Origin: JADLBR01 sp020847615
GTDB lineage: Bacteria > Verrucomicrobiota > Verrucomicrobiia > JADLBR01
DNA: 31,448 nt
NCBI GenBank assembly: GCA_026646655.1
Contig: JAPKHT010000063.1
Location: 1 to 31,448 of the forward strand
Direction: 5' to 3'
Shown: piece by piece, positions 14,818 to 23,642 of the stretch
How the letters are laid out: each line of letters opens with the position of its first letter
Numbering within the stretch: the first letter of the stretch is position 1
Program-made: the position numbers and the translations under genes
The notes under the pieces: generated by a model
Database searches by the model: none
What the model saw: the letters and a program-made list of their open reading frames with translations, nothing else
What the model was told of the DNA's origin: nothing

Positions 14818-15744
14818 TCAACCTCCCACCGCCACGAATGTGACAGGCACGTTTCGTTCCACCGTCAGATCCGCCGTCGCGAGCTTCTGTCGCCCGCGCT
14901 GGCAGTACGAAAGGATCACCTCGAGCCGGCGCAGTTGCTCGGGCATCACCGCGGGATCGGGCGAGAACACCACCCGCGCCTCCTTGCCCAGGCGCGCGTG
15001 CAACAGATTCTCGCGCGACACGTCGATCCCGATCCGGTCGAACTCGGTCCACATCGGCGACGCCTCCATCAGTGTCAGCAGGTTGAGGGCCGCAAAGACC
15101 TCCGCCCCCTTCACCCGGGTCCCCACCACCACGTCCATGAGGTTGGCCCCGCTGATCTCCGGAAGGTGCCGGAAGTCCTCCCCGGGTCGGGGGCGCATCA
15201 CCATCCCCTGCCGGTCGATGATGTAATACACGTCGTCCTCCGCGAGCTCCACCCCGCCGGTCGTCAGCAGCCTCGCCGCCGGCCGCCGCTCCGTCACACG
15301 GATCTGCAGCCTGTTCGGCATCACCCGGCGCACCTCCGCAAACCCCACCGCCGATTGCGATGCCAGCCGCCCGTGGATCTCACCCAATCGCAGCCCCAGC
15401 AGATTCGCGCCGGCCGGTATCTGCGCCCACTCCAGCACCTGATGGCGCGGGATCTTCCCCACCACCTCGATGTCCACGTGCGCCAGATTGTAACGGGGGT
15501 TCTCGAAGAGCAGGACCCTCATCGCCCACCGGCCAGAACACCAGAGCAGCGCCACGGTCGCCAGGCCCCAGAGGATCGACCAGCCCAGGCGCTGCATGGC
15601 CCCCGGTTGCGTACGACGGATCCGCTGCTTGCGCAGGTACGCGTACAGCGAGGCCAGCCCACGCCCCCGCTCCGTCCCCGTGTCTCGCGCCGGCGCCCTC
15701 CTCGGGGCGCGTCGGGTGGTATTGAATTTGAATTTTATCATCAT
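14818..15744 (-). CDS. ftsQ: Cell division protein FtsQ
   Basis: A 308-residue bitopic membrane protein of the divisome. The ATG at 15744 overlaps the ddl stop (ATGA); a second ATG lies at 15741. The first 50 residues are cytoplasmic and strongly basic (Arg-rich). One membrane helix (about 52-72, WSILWGLATVALLWCSG) is followed by a POTRA domain (about 88-155), including DIEVVGKIPRHQVLEWAQIPAGANLL and RRVMPNRLQIRVTERRPAARL, and then the FtsQ beta domain. FtsQ binds FtsL/FtsB and controls the FtsWI synthase. Position between ddl and ftsA is typical. Sequence similarity is modest, as usual for FtsQ, but topology, POTRA motifs and context agree. Confidence 0.93.
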   Translation of the reverse strand: MMIKFKFNTTRRAPRRAPARDTGTERGRGLASLYAYLRKQRIRRTQPGAMQRLGWSILWGLATVALLWCSGRWAMRVLLFENPRYNLAHVDIEVVGKIPRHQVLEWAQIPAGANLLGLRLGEIHGRLASQSAVGFAEVRRVMPNRLQIRVTERRPAARLLTTGGVELAEDDVYYIIDRQGMVMRPRPGEDFRHLPEISGANLMDVVVGTRVKGAEVFAALNLLTLMEASPMWTEFDRIGIDVSRENLLHARLGKEARVVFSPDPAVMPEQLRRLEVILSYCQRGRQKLATADLTVERNVPVTFVAVGG

Positions 15745-16658
15745 CTCGCCTTTCGGTCCGAACCGCCCCTCAGATCCAGCGACAGCCCGAGGATCCGCTC
15801 GCAGAGCGCGGCAAAGGGGATGCCCTTCGCCGCGGCCGCCTTCGGCAGCAGGCTCGTCTCCGTCATCCCGGGAATCGTGTTGACCTCCAGCACCCACGGC
15901 GCGGCATCCGCGTCCAGCAGCACATCCACCCGCGAATACACCTCGCAGCCCAGCGACCGGTGCGCCGCAAGCGCCGCCGCCTGCACGCGCTCGGCGGCCC
16001 CGGGCGGCAGGGGCGCCGGGCACCGGTACTCCGTCCGGCCCGCCGTGTACTTGTTCGCGTAGTCGTAGAAACCCTCGTGGGGCACGATCTCCACCACGGG
16101 CAGCGCCTCGTCCCCCAGCACCCCGACGGTCAACTCGCGCCCGAAAACCATCCTCTCGACCAGCACCGGATCGTCGAAACGCAGCGCCTCGCCAAGGGCC
16201 TCGCGCCATCGCGCCCCGTCCGTCACCCGGGTCACGCCCACGCTGGATCCCTGCCGGGGCGGCTTGACCACCACCGGCGGCGCCATCGGGGGCCGGTCGG
16301 TCTCCGGCCCGCAGACCGCGAACTCCGGCGTCGGCACGCCCGCCGCCACAAAGGCCCGCTTCGAGGCCAGCTTGTCAAAGGCCCGCGCGCTGCTCTCCGG
16401 GCCGCACCCCGTGTACGGGACCCCGCGCCCCTCCAGGATCCGCTGCACCTCGCCGTCCTCACCAAAGGTCCCGTGGAGCGCGATGAACACCGCCTCACAG
16501 CCCACCGGCAACCGGAAATCTTCGCCCTCGACCAATACCTCGGTCACGTCATGTCCTAGGCCCCTGAAGGCTGCGGCCACCGCCGCCCCCGTCCTCAGCG
16601 ACACCTCCCGCTCCGCGGAGATACCGCCCTTCAAAACGCTGATTCGCATCGGTCGCAT
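15741..16658 (-). CDS. ddl: D-alanine--D-alanine ligase
   Basis: A 305-residue ATP-grasp ligase that makes D-Ala-D-Ala for MurF. ATG 16658 shares a base with the murC-murB stop (TGATG) and has GGGGAGG seven bases upstream. Motifs include ISAEREVSLRTG at the N-terminus, ALHGTFGEDGEVQ, VVKPPRQGSSVGV, YDYANKYTAGRTEY, and EVNTIPGMTETSLLPKAAAAKG with the ATP and magnesium ligands. The YxxKY pattern is that of D-Ala-D-Ala rather than D-Ala-D-Lac ligases. In Chlamydia ddl is fused to murC; here ddl is separate but directly follows the murC-murB fusion. Confidence 0.96.
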   Translation of the reverse strand: MRPMRISVLKGGISAEREVSLRTGAAVAAAFRGLGHDVTEVLVEGEDFRLPVGCEAVFIALHGTFGEDGEVQRILEGRGVPYTGCGPESSARAFDKLASKRAFVAAGVPTPEFAVCGPETDRPPMAPPVVVKPPRQGSSVGVTRVTDGARWREALGEALRFDDPVLVERMVFGRELTVGVLGDEALPVVEIVPHEGFYDYANKYTAGRTEYRCPAPLPPGAAERVQAAALAAHRSLGCEVYSRVDVLLDADAAPWVLEVNTIPGMTETSLLPKAAAAKGIPFAALCERILGLSLDLRGGSDRKAR

Positions 16659-18940
16659 CAGGCATCCTCCCCGATAATGATCGCCTCGGTCTCCAGCTCG
16701 ATCCCCCGCGACTCGCGCGCGCGCGCGCGGACGAGTTCGATCAGGCCGAGGATGTCCTTCGCCGTGGCCCCGCCGCGGTTGACGATGAAATTGCCATGCA
16801 CGTGGCTCACCTCGGCGCCCCCCACCGCCGCACCCTTCAGGCCCAGTTCGTCGATCAGTTTGCCGGCCGGGCAACTCCCGGGATTCTTGAAAATGCATCC
16901 CGCGCTGGGCATGGCCGGCTGGCTCTTCCAACGCTTCTGGCTGTGGGCGGCCATGGTCGCCGCGATCTCTGCCGGTTCGCCCGGCCTGCCGCGGAGCACC
17001 GCCGCCACGGCGATCCGCTCGCGAAGTGCCGGCACGTCCCGGTACCTCACGTCGAAGTCCGACCCGGCCCATTCCGTCACCGCGCCCGCGCGATCCATCA
17101 GCCGCACGGACTCCACGCACTCGAAAGTCCACCCGCCCATGGCACCCGCGTTCATCCGCAACGCCCCCCCGAGGCTCCCCGGGATCCCCTCCATGAACTC
17201 CATGCCACGGATCCCCGCGCGCCGCGCCTCCTGCGCTATGGCCCGCAACTTGGCCCCCGCGCCCGCGCGCAGCCGCCCCCCGCCCAAATCCTCGATGGCC
17301 GAGAATGCCGGCGCCGAGAGGCGGACGCAGGCCCCGGCGATGCCGCCGTCGAGCACGAGGAGGTTGGAGCCGCGGCCTATGATCGTGACCGGTGCGCCGG
17401 CCTCGCCGCACAATCGAAGGGCGGTCGCCAGATCCGCCTCGTCGGCCGGCTCGATCCAGATGTCGGCGGGTCCCCCCACCCTCATCGTGGTGTGCCTCGC
17501 CAGGTGCTCATTGCGCGCGATCCGGCTGCCGGCCGAGAGACCCCCCTTCAGCGCCGCCAGCAACCGCAGGCCCTCGGCGGTCTTCACCGCCACGTCCGAG
17601 ATATTCCCGGCGCCCATGACGAGCACCAGATCGCCGCACGACATCTCGCGCCACACCCTCCGCGCCACCCGCGCCAACTCCGGCTCGTAAGCCACCGCGT
17701 CGCCCCTGCCCGCCCGCACGACATCGAAGAGCGATCGCCCATCGGCCCCGGGGATCGCCCGCTCACCCGCCGCGTACACGTCGGTCATCAGCACCCGGTC
17801 CGCCCCGTCAAACGCCCCGGCGAATGCGCCCTTCAGGTGCAGCGTCCTCGTGTAACGGTGCGGCTGGAAAACCGCAAACACGCGCCGGCGTCCCGCGTTC
17901 CTCGCGGCCGCGATCGTCGCCCGGATCTCCGTCGGATGGTGTCCGTAGTCGTCCACCACCATGAATTCCCCGTCCTCGTAGCGCACCTCGAAGCGGCGCC
18001 GCGCGCCCGCGAAAGCGGCAAGACCGTCCGCGATCCGCCCGAAAGGGACGCCCAGGTGCATGGCCACCGCCGCCGCCGCCGTCGCGTTCTGGACGTTCTG
18101 CGCCCCGGGCACACGGAGCTCCAGATGCCCCGCCAATCGACCCCCCACGCGCACCTCGAAGGCCGAACCCCTCTCCCCCAGCGCCACCGCCTCCGCCCGA
18201 ACCTGGGCCCCCTCGCGCAGCCCGTAGCTGGTCGCATTGCCCCGCCACGCGCACGCCCCCGAGGCATTAGCGTCATCGCGGCAATAGAATACGGCGTCGC
18301 GCGCCCGGTCGCAGAGCGTCCCGAAGGCCTCGACGATCTGCCCGAGGTCCCGGAAGTAATCGAGGTGCTCCGCCTCGATGTTGAGCACGATGGCGCAATG
18401 CGGCTCGAATTCCACGAGGCTCCCGTCGCTCTCGTCGGCCTCGACGACAAACAGGTCTCCGCCTCCCCAGGCCGCGTTGCCACCGAGGCCCTCGACCTCG
18501 CCCCCCACGTAGAACCCGGGATCCAGGCCTGCCGCGCGCAGCACCGTCGCCAGCATCGCGGTCGTCGTGGTCTTGCCATGCGTCCCGGCCACGACCAAGA
18601 CCCGCCTCCCGCGCAGCAGCGCCCCCAAAAGTGTCGCCCGCCGCACCTCGGGTATCCCGGATTCCCGCGCCCGGCGGCGCTCCGGGTTGTCCTCGCCCAC
18701 CGCGGATGAGTAACACAGGAGTCCGGCGGAACCCACGTTGTCCGCCGCATGACCCCGATGGAACTCCAGACCAGCCGCGCGCAGTGATTCGACCAGCGGC
18801 CCCGTGCCCACATCCGAGCCAGTGACCCGATAGCCGGCGTGGAGCAGCAGCCGCGCCAATCCGCTCATGCCGCTCCCGGCCACCCCGACCAGATGGACGG
18901 CGCGCTCCTTGTCCGAAAGCCACGGCAGGGGTCCGTTCAT
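16658..18940 (-). CDS. murC-murB: MurC-MurB fusion: UDP-MurNAc--L-Ala ligase / UDP-MurNAc dehydrogenase
   Basis: A single 760-residue open frame covering two enzymes. Residues 1 to about 465 are MurC: VHLVGVAGSGMSGLARLL (16-33), the ATP loop GTHGKTTTT (119-127), EADESDGS (167-174) and DDYGHHPTEI (330-339). Residues about 475-760 are a MurB of the shorter type: RNEHLARHTTMRVGGPA, GRGSNLLV (522-529), GIPGSLGGALRMNAGA (585-600), SAGCIFKNP (679-687) and GNFIVNRGGATAKD. Cys682 stands at the proton-donor serine position, a variant seen in some MurB. The junction has no linker rich in Pro or Gly. MurB makes UDP-MurNAc and MurC adds L-Ala to it, so consecutive steps are joined. The ATG overlaps the murG stop (ATGA). 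Confidence 0.97.
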   Translation of the reverse strand: MNGPLPWLSDKERAVHLVGVAGSGMSGLARLLLHAGYRVTGSDVGTGPLVESLRAAGLEFHRGHAADNVGSAGLLCYSSAVGEDNPERRRARESGIPEVRRATLLGALLRGRRVLVVAGTHGKTTTTAMLATVLRAAGLDPGFYVGGEVEGLGGNAAWGGGDLFVVEADESDGSLVEFEPHCAIVLNIEAEHLDYFRDLGQIVEAFGTLCDRARDAVFYCRDDANASGACAWRGNATSYGLREGAQVRAEAVALGERGSAFEVRVGGRLAGHLELRVPGAQNVQNATAAAAVAMHLGVPFGRIADGLAAFAGARRRFEVRYEDGEFMVVDDYGHHPTEIRATIAAARNAGRRRVFAVFQPHRYTRTLHLKGAFAGAFDGADRVLMTDVYAAGERAIPGADGRSLFDVVRAGRGDAVAYEPELARVARRVWREMSCGDLVLVMGAGNISDVAVKTAEGLRLLAALKGGLSAGSRIARNEHLARHTTMRVGGPADIWIEPADEADLATALRLCGEAGAPVTIIGRGSNLLVLDGGIAGACVRLSAPAFSAIEDLGGGRLRAGAGAKLRAIAQEARRAGIRGMEFMEGIPGSLGGALRMNAGAMGGWTFECVESVRLMDRAGAVTEWAGSDFDVRYRDVPALRERIAVAAVLRGRPGEPAEIAATMAAHSQKRWKSQPAMPSAGCIFKNPGSCPAGKLIDELGLKGAAVGGAEVSHVHGNFIVNRGGATAKDILGLIELVRARARESRGIELETEAIIIGEDA

Positions 18941-20034
18941 GGCCTCATGACCCCCATGACCTCGTCCGCCACCCGCGCCGCCGCTGCCCCGCAAGAAAAC
19001 GCACCACAGGCCGCGCGCATAGCCTCGGCCCGGCCCGGTGTCTCCAGTATCTCCCGGAGCGTCCCCGCCAGCGCCGCCCCATCGAGCTTGGACTGCTCCA
19101 GAAGCACCGCCGCGCCCGCGTCGGCAAATACCTTCGCATTGAACCACTGATGGTTGTCCGCGGCATGAGGGTACGGCACCAGGATCGACGGTATCCCCGC
19201 CGTCGCGGTCTCCGCCAGCGACGCCGCCCCGCTCCGAGCCACCGCCACATCGGCCACCGCATAGGCCGCCGACATCCGGTCGCAAAAGGCCAGCACCGCC
19301 GCACGCGCGCCCGCCCCCTGGTACGCCGCCTCGACGCGAGCACGGTCCTCGGCACCCGTCAGGTGGAGAAACTGCCAGGCGCCCATCTGCGCCCCCAGCG
19401 CGGGAAGGGCCGCCACCACGGCATCGTTGACGCCCCTCGCGCCCTGGCTGCCCCCCATCACCAGCACGGTCTTCCGGCCCGCATCAAACCCGAAGAGCGC
19501 CAGACCATCGCCCCGCGCCGCCCCAAAGAGTTCCTTCCTGACGGGCGTCCCCGTCACCACCACCGCGGCCGTCGCCGGAAGGTGCCCCCGGCAAGCCTCC
19601 AGCCCCACCAGCACCCGGTCCAGCTTGGCCGCCAGCGAACGGGTCACCCGCCCCGGGATGACGTTCGAGTCGTGAATCAGCGCCGGGATGCCCCACCGCC
19701 GCGCCAGCCACAGGGGCACCGCCGATGTGAAGCCGCCCATCCCGAGCACCGCCCCCGGTCGCCGCACCCTGAAAATCCGCGCGCACTCCACGTATGTCCG
19801 GACCAGTCCCAGCGCAAAGCTGGCCACCCTGGGCGACTTCAGCCCCGGCCATCCGATCGCCGAAACGGCCAGCGCCGCGTGCTTGCCCCCGCGCAGCGCC
19901 ACCTCGTCCACTTTCTTGCGCGACACCAGCAGGAGCGGTTCCACGCCACGCCCCAGCAGCTCGTCGGCCACCGCCACACCCGGAAACAGGTGTCCCCCGG
20001 TCCCCCCACACGCGATGGCGACTCGGGAACTCAC
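18937..20034 (-). CDS. murG: Lipid II synthase MurG
   Basis: A 365-residue GT28 glycosyltransferase that adds GlcNAc to lipid I on the inner face of the membrane. The start is the GTG at 20034, which overlaps the ftsW stop (GTGA) and has GAGGGGGG upstream. It gives VSSRVAIACGGTGGHLFPGVAVADEL, the expected N-terminus with the lipid-binding GGTGGH loop. Other motifs are LGMGGFTSAVPLWLAR, HDSNVIPGRVTRSL, VMGGSQGARGVND and the UDP-GlcNAc site ARSGAASLAETATAGIPSILVPYP, followed by ADNHQWFNAK. Length is normal. Confidence 0.97.
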   Translation of the reverse strand: MSSRVAIACGGTGGHLFPGVAVADELLGRGVEPLLLVSRKKVDEVALRGGKHAALAVSAIGWPGLKSPRVASFALGLVRTYVECARIFRVRRPGAVLGMGGFTSAVPLWLARRWGIPALIHDSNVIPGRVTRSLAAKLDRVLVGLEACRGHLPATAAVVVTGTPVRKELFGAARGDGLALFGFDAGRKTVLVMGGSQGARGVNDAVVAALPALGAQMGAWQFLHLTGAEDRARVEAAYQGAGARAAVLAFCDRMSAAYAVADVAVARSGAASLAETATAGIPSILVPYPHAADNHQWFNAKVFADAGAAVLLEQSKLDGAALAGTLREILETPGRAEAMRAACGAFSCGAAAARVADEVMGVMRP

Positions 20035-21269
20035 AGGGCGCCCCCCCTCGTGCGGGCCGGGTGCCCTTCCTCCAGCCACCCGGGCAGCGACGGCGAGGGA
20101 GACCCCCCAAACCACGACCGGCGCGCCCGGGCGCGGCGCGGTTCCTCCTCCACCTCGTCCTCGTCCACGTCCTCGCTCCGCTTCGCGATGCTGACCAGCA
20201 GCCCCACCATGGCCAACGTCGCCAGGATGCCCGACCCGCCCGCGCTCATGAACGGAAGCGAGATCCCCTTGTTGGGCAGCAGCTCCGTCACCACCCCGAT
20301 GTTGATGAACGCCTGCAACCCGAGCATCACCACGGCCCCGCTGCCCAGCAGCGCGCCGTTTAGATCCGGTGCCCGGCTCGCGATGAATCCTCCCGCCACC
20401 ACGAACATCACGAAAAATCCCACGACCGTCAACGTGGCCCGCAGACCCAGTTCCTCCCCGATGATGCCAAAAATGAAATCCGTGTGGGCCTCGGGCAAGA
20501 ACAGCATCTTCTGCCGGCTGTCGCCAAAGCCCACGCCCTCGATGCCCCCGGAACCCAGCGCGATCTTCGCCTGCTCCTGCTGCCACCGGGCGGCCTTGAC
20601 CTCCGGGTCGTCCTTGTTGAGCCACACGAGAATGCGCTTCGCCTTCTCCGGGTACTTGGCCACCACGACTCCGATGCCACCGCCCGCCAAGACCATCGCC
20701 ACCAGCAGCAGCCGCATCGGAACGCCCGCCGCAAACATGACCACCCCCGTCACCAGCGCCAGCAGCAGCGCCGTGCCGATGTCCTTCTCGAACACGATCA
20801 GCCCGATGGGCAGCGCCGCCGCCAGCCCCGGCAGCAGCAACCCCCACACGAATGTCCTGCGGCGCAGCCGCATCGCGTCATACCATCCCGCCAGAAACAC
20901 CAGCAGCGCCACCTTGGCCAACTCGCTCGGTTGCCCGATGAATGGCCCCAGCTTGATCCACCGCGCCTCGTGGTTGGCCACGTGCCTCACCCCGGGCACG
21001 TAGCACAGCGCCAGCAGCACGAGGCTGCACGCCGCGATCCAGATAATGTGCCTCCACCACACGCGATAATCGACGAACGAAAGCGCCCCACAGATGAGCA
21101 GACCGAGCCCCAGGCATACCGCCTGGGTCTTCAGAAAGTGGAACGGATCGCCCGCCATCTCCGCCTGTCGCGAGAAGGCGCTGGCGCTGTAGAGCATGAC
21201 GAGGCCAAAGCCACAGAGACCCACCACCGCGATGAACAGCAGCAGCGCGCTATGCCTCTTCAGCAACAT
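20031..21269 (-). CDS. ftsW: Septal peptidoglycan polymerase FtsW (SEDS family)
   Basis: A 412-residue multi-pass SEDS glycosyltransferase that polymerises lipid II at the septum with FtsI. ATG 21269 is preceded by GGAGGG. About ten membrane segments follow a short basic N-terminus. SEDS motifs are VFEKDIGTALLLAL (catalytic Asp region), GVGFGDSRQKMLFLPEAHTDFIFGIIGEELG and TELLPNKGISLPFMSAGGSG. The C-terminal 50 residues are cytoplasmic: an acidic run (EDVDEDEVEEEP) then a basic run (RRARARR). It starts 34 bases after the LysM gene. Position inside dcw and pairing with ftsI favour FtsW over RodA. Confidence 0.96.
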   Translation of the reverse strand: MLLKRHSALLLFIAVVGLCGFGLVMLYSASAFSRQAEMAGDPFHFLKTQAVCLGLGLLICGALSFVDYRVWWRHIIWIAACSLVLLALCYVPGVRHVANHEARWIKLGPFIGQPSELAKVALLVFLAGWYDAMRLRRRTFVWGLLLPGLAAALPIGLIVFEKDIGTALLLALVTGVVMFAAGVPMRLLLVAMVLAGGGIGVVVAKYPEKAKRILVWLNKDDPEVKAARWQQEQAKIALGSGGIEGVGFGDSRQKMLFLPEAHTDFIFGIIGEELGLRATLTVVGFFVMFVVAGGFIASRAPDLNGALLGSGAVVMLGLQAFINIGVVTELLPNKGISLPFMSAGGSGILATLAMVGLLVSIAKRSEDVDEDEVEEEPRRARARRSWFGGSPSPSLPGWLEEGHPARTRGGAL

Positions 21270-21303
21270 GCCTCGTGCCCTCCGGTTCCCATCCCGCCGA
21301 TGT

Positions 21304-22257
21304 TCAGCCCGACATCGCCACCGATGACACCTCGGTGGCCTGCCCCTTCTTCTGCCCGGCATCGATGCCCGACGTATTCAGGGGAATAACGAGCTTCATG
21401 CCGACCCGAAGCCGTCCGGGGTCCGCGATCTTGTTCGCCCGGACGATGCTCTCAGGCGCCATCTTGAAGCGCTTCGAGATGCCCCAGAGCGTATCGCCCT
21501 TGGACACCACGTAGACGCGCTCCGCGTCAGCACCCGTCGCCTTCGCCGGCGCCGGGGCCGCGGGACCGGACAACGCGACCGGTGCCGTGTGGGCGGCCGG
21601 CGTCACAGCCGCCATCTGCTGGATCGCGGGCGCCTGGGCCTGGGCCGGGACCCTGAGCTTCTGCCCGATCCGGATCATGTCATTCTGGAGCCCGTTGGCC
21701 TGTTTGAGCGCCGCTACGCTGACCCCATATTTCTTCGCGATCTTGCCAAGCATCTCGCCCTTTCCGACGACGTGCTCGGCCGCTTGCGCCACCGCTGGCT
21801 GCGGTTGCGGTTGCACGCGGGCCTGCTGCACCGGCGCCGCGGTTACCGGCGGGGGCACATGCGCCACCGCGACGGGGGCCGGCGCGGCCACCGCACTCGC
21901 CTGGGCCATCGGTTCGGGCGCCGGTTTCGCCTGCGCCAGGCGCATCGCGTCCAACCCGGTCTGCTCGCGATCCACGGGCCGCACCCGCCTCTCCTCCAGA
22001 GGCAACGGTCGCTGCTCCGCGGGCTCGAAACCACCCGTCCGAAACGCCACCTTGGGCCCCGCGCCCTCCGGCGCGACCGGCCCCTTCTCCTGCTTCGCCA
22101 CCTGGGCCTTGCCTTCTCCAAGGCGGCCCCTCATCCAGTGGTATCCCAGCGCGCCGCCGATCACCAGCACGTGAAGCGCCAGCACGATCAGGAACACGTG
22201 GGACATCTGGATCCCTTGCGGGCTCTCTATCTCCATGTCATATCCCGGTCTGCTCAT
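21304..22257 (-). CDS. Membrane-anchored protein with two LysM domains
   Basis: A 317-residue protein. ATG 22257 has GGGAGGAA upstream; an ATG at 22281 is in frame but lies before that site. One membrane helix (about residues 19-40) precedes a long Ala/Pro/Gln-rich region. The first LysM (about 160-205) contains HVVGKGEMLGKIAKKYGVS and NDMIRIGQKLRVP. The second (about 248-295) contains YVVSKGDTLWGISKRFKMA and RLRVGMKLVIP. LysM domains bind the glycan backbone of peptidoglycan, so the protein probably links membrane and wall. No hydrolase or other enzymatic domain is present. It sits between murD and ftsW, spaced 20 and 34 bases, which suggests a septal role. Confidence 0.92.
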   Translation of the reverse strand: MSRPGYDMEIESPQGIQMSHVFLIVLALHVLVIGGALGYHWMRGRLGEGKAQVAKQEKGPVAPEGAGPKVAFRTGGFEPAEQRPLPLEERRVRPVDREQTGLDAMRLAQAKPAPEPMAQASAVAAPAPVAVAHVPPPVTAAPVQQARVQPQPQPAVAQAAEHVVGKGEMLGKIAKKYGVSVAALKQANGLQNDMIRIGQKLRVPAQAQAPAIQQMAAVTPAAHTAPVALSGPAAPAPAKATGADAERVYVVSKGDTLWGISKRFKMAPESIVRANKIADPGRLRVGMKLVIPLNTSGIDAGQKKGQATEVSSVAMSG

Positions 22258-22277
22258 CTCTTGTTCCTCCCTACTTC

Positions 22278-23642
22278 TCATTTCCTCGTCGCGCCGCCCC
22301 GGTCTCCCGGGACGCCGATAATCCTCTTGGCCGCCGCCTTGAATTGTTCCCCGCGGTCGGCGTAGTCCCGAAACATGTCAAAGCTCGCGCAGCCGGGTGA
22401 GAGGAGAACCACGTCGCCTTCCCTCGCCTCGGCGCACGCCATCGATACGGCATCGCCCATCGAACCCGCGCGGATGCAGCGGGCCCCCGGCCAGGCCCTC
22501 TCGATCTGATCGGCCGTCTCCCCGATCAAAACCACCGCGCGCGCCTTCTGCGCCACGAGTTGCGCCAGCGGCTCGAAGGGCAACCGCTTGTCGCTGCCCC
22601 CCGCGATCAGCACCACCGGCCGATCCTGGCTCTCCAGCGCCACCGCCACGGCATCCGGGTTGGTCGCCTTGGAATCATTGATGAACGCCACGCCCCCCGC
22701 CTCCCCGACCCACTCGCAGCGGTGCGCCGCCGGAACATATCCCGCGAGGGCCGCCTGGATCTGTGCCCGCCCCACCCCAAAGAACTGCCCCACCGCCACC
22801 GCGACCATCGCGTTCTCGGCATTGTGCGGCCCGCGCAGGCGTGTCGCGCCAAGATCCACCACCGCGGTGCCGCGACAGGTGACGCTCTGCCCCTCCAGCC
22901 CGTAGTCTGCGCCACCGACCCGCGCGGAGAATGTCTCCAGCCTCGGGCGCAACCCCGCGAGCCCGAGCGACGCGTTGGCGATGGCCAGGTCGCCCGAACC
23001 CATGTGGTCGAAGATCCGCATCTTCGCCGCGAGGTAATCCTCGGCGGAATCATATCGGTCCATGTGGTCGGGCGTGAGGTTCAGGAATGCCGCCACGCGC
23101 GGCCTGAAGGTCCGGCTGCGCTCGAGCTGGAACGAGCTCACCTCGACCACGAGCGCGTCCAGCGCACCGCTGTCCGCGACCTCGCCCGCGAGCGCCGTGC
23201 CTATATTCCCTGCCGCGCGGCTCCGCATCCCCCCCGCGCGCAGCACCGCGTCGCACAGCTCCGTCGTCGTCGTCTTGCCGTTGGTCCCCGTGATCGCCAC
23301 GATCGGGCAACGGCAGTGCCGCCAGGCCAGCTCCAGCTCCGACCAGACCGGGACCCCCGCCGACTCCAGGGCGGGAACCCAGCCGCGCCTCGGGTCGATC
23401 CCGGGACTCACCACCGCCAGGTCAAATCCCGAGGGGTTCGGCCGGGCATCGGGACCCAGCGCCACCTCCGCCCCGAGGCCCCGCAGCCGCGCCGCGCTGG
23501 CCTCCAGCTTCTCCCCGGTCCCCGAATCGATGACCGTGACGCGCGCCCCGCCCGCGCGGAGGAGCCCGGTGGCGGCGAGGCCACTCCGCCCCGCCCCCAT
23601 CACCAGCACCCTCTTGCCCGATAGTTCCATGGACACGGTCAC
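22278..23642 (-). CDS. murD: UDP-MurNAc-L-Ala--D-Glu ligase
   Basis: A 454-residue Mur ligase that adds D-glutamate. I take the GTG at 23642, which overlaps the mraY stop (GTGA) like other junctions here; an ATG at 23630 with GAGG upstream is nearly as good. Motifs are KRVLVMGAGRSGLAATGLL (Rossmann start), ITGTNGKTTTTEL (ATP loop), LNLTPDHMDRY, FINDSKATNPDA and LLSPGCASFDMFRDYADRGEQFK, the last diagnostic of MurD. Length is normal. The LysM gene follows 20 bases on. Confidence 0.96.
   Translation of the reverse strand: MTVSMELSGKRVLVMGAGRSGLAATGLLRAGGARVTVIDSGTGEKLEASAARLRGLGAEVALGPDARPNPSGFDLAVVSPGIDPRRGWVPALESAGVPVWSELELAWRHCRCPIVAITGTNGKTTTTELCDAVLRAGGMRSRAAGNIGTALAGEVADSGALDALVVEVSSFQLERSRTFRPRVAAFLNLTPDHMDRYDSAEDYLAAKMRIFDHMGSGDLAIANASLGLAGLRPRLETFSARVGGADYGLEGQSVTCRGTAVVDLGATRLRGPHNAENAMVAVAVGQFFGVGRAQIQAALAGYVPAAHRCEWVGEAGGVAFINDSKATNPDAVAVALESQDRPVVLIAGGSDKRLPFEPLAQLVAQKARAVVLIGETADQIERAWPGARCIRAGSMGDAVSMACAEAREGDVVLLSPGCASFDMFRDYADRGEQFKAAAKRIIGVPGDRGGATRK

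Noticed and set aside
12823..16062. A very long plus-strand open frame (over 1,000 codons) opposite murB, ddl, ftsQ, ftsA and ftsZ
   Set aside because: It is a shadow of real genes in high-GC DNA: the product is low-complexity Arg/Pro/His, has no domain, and crosses several well-supported genes on the other strand.
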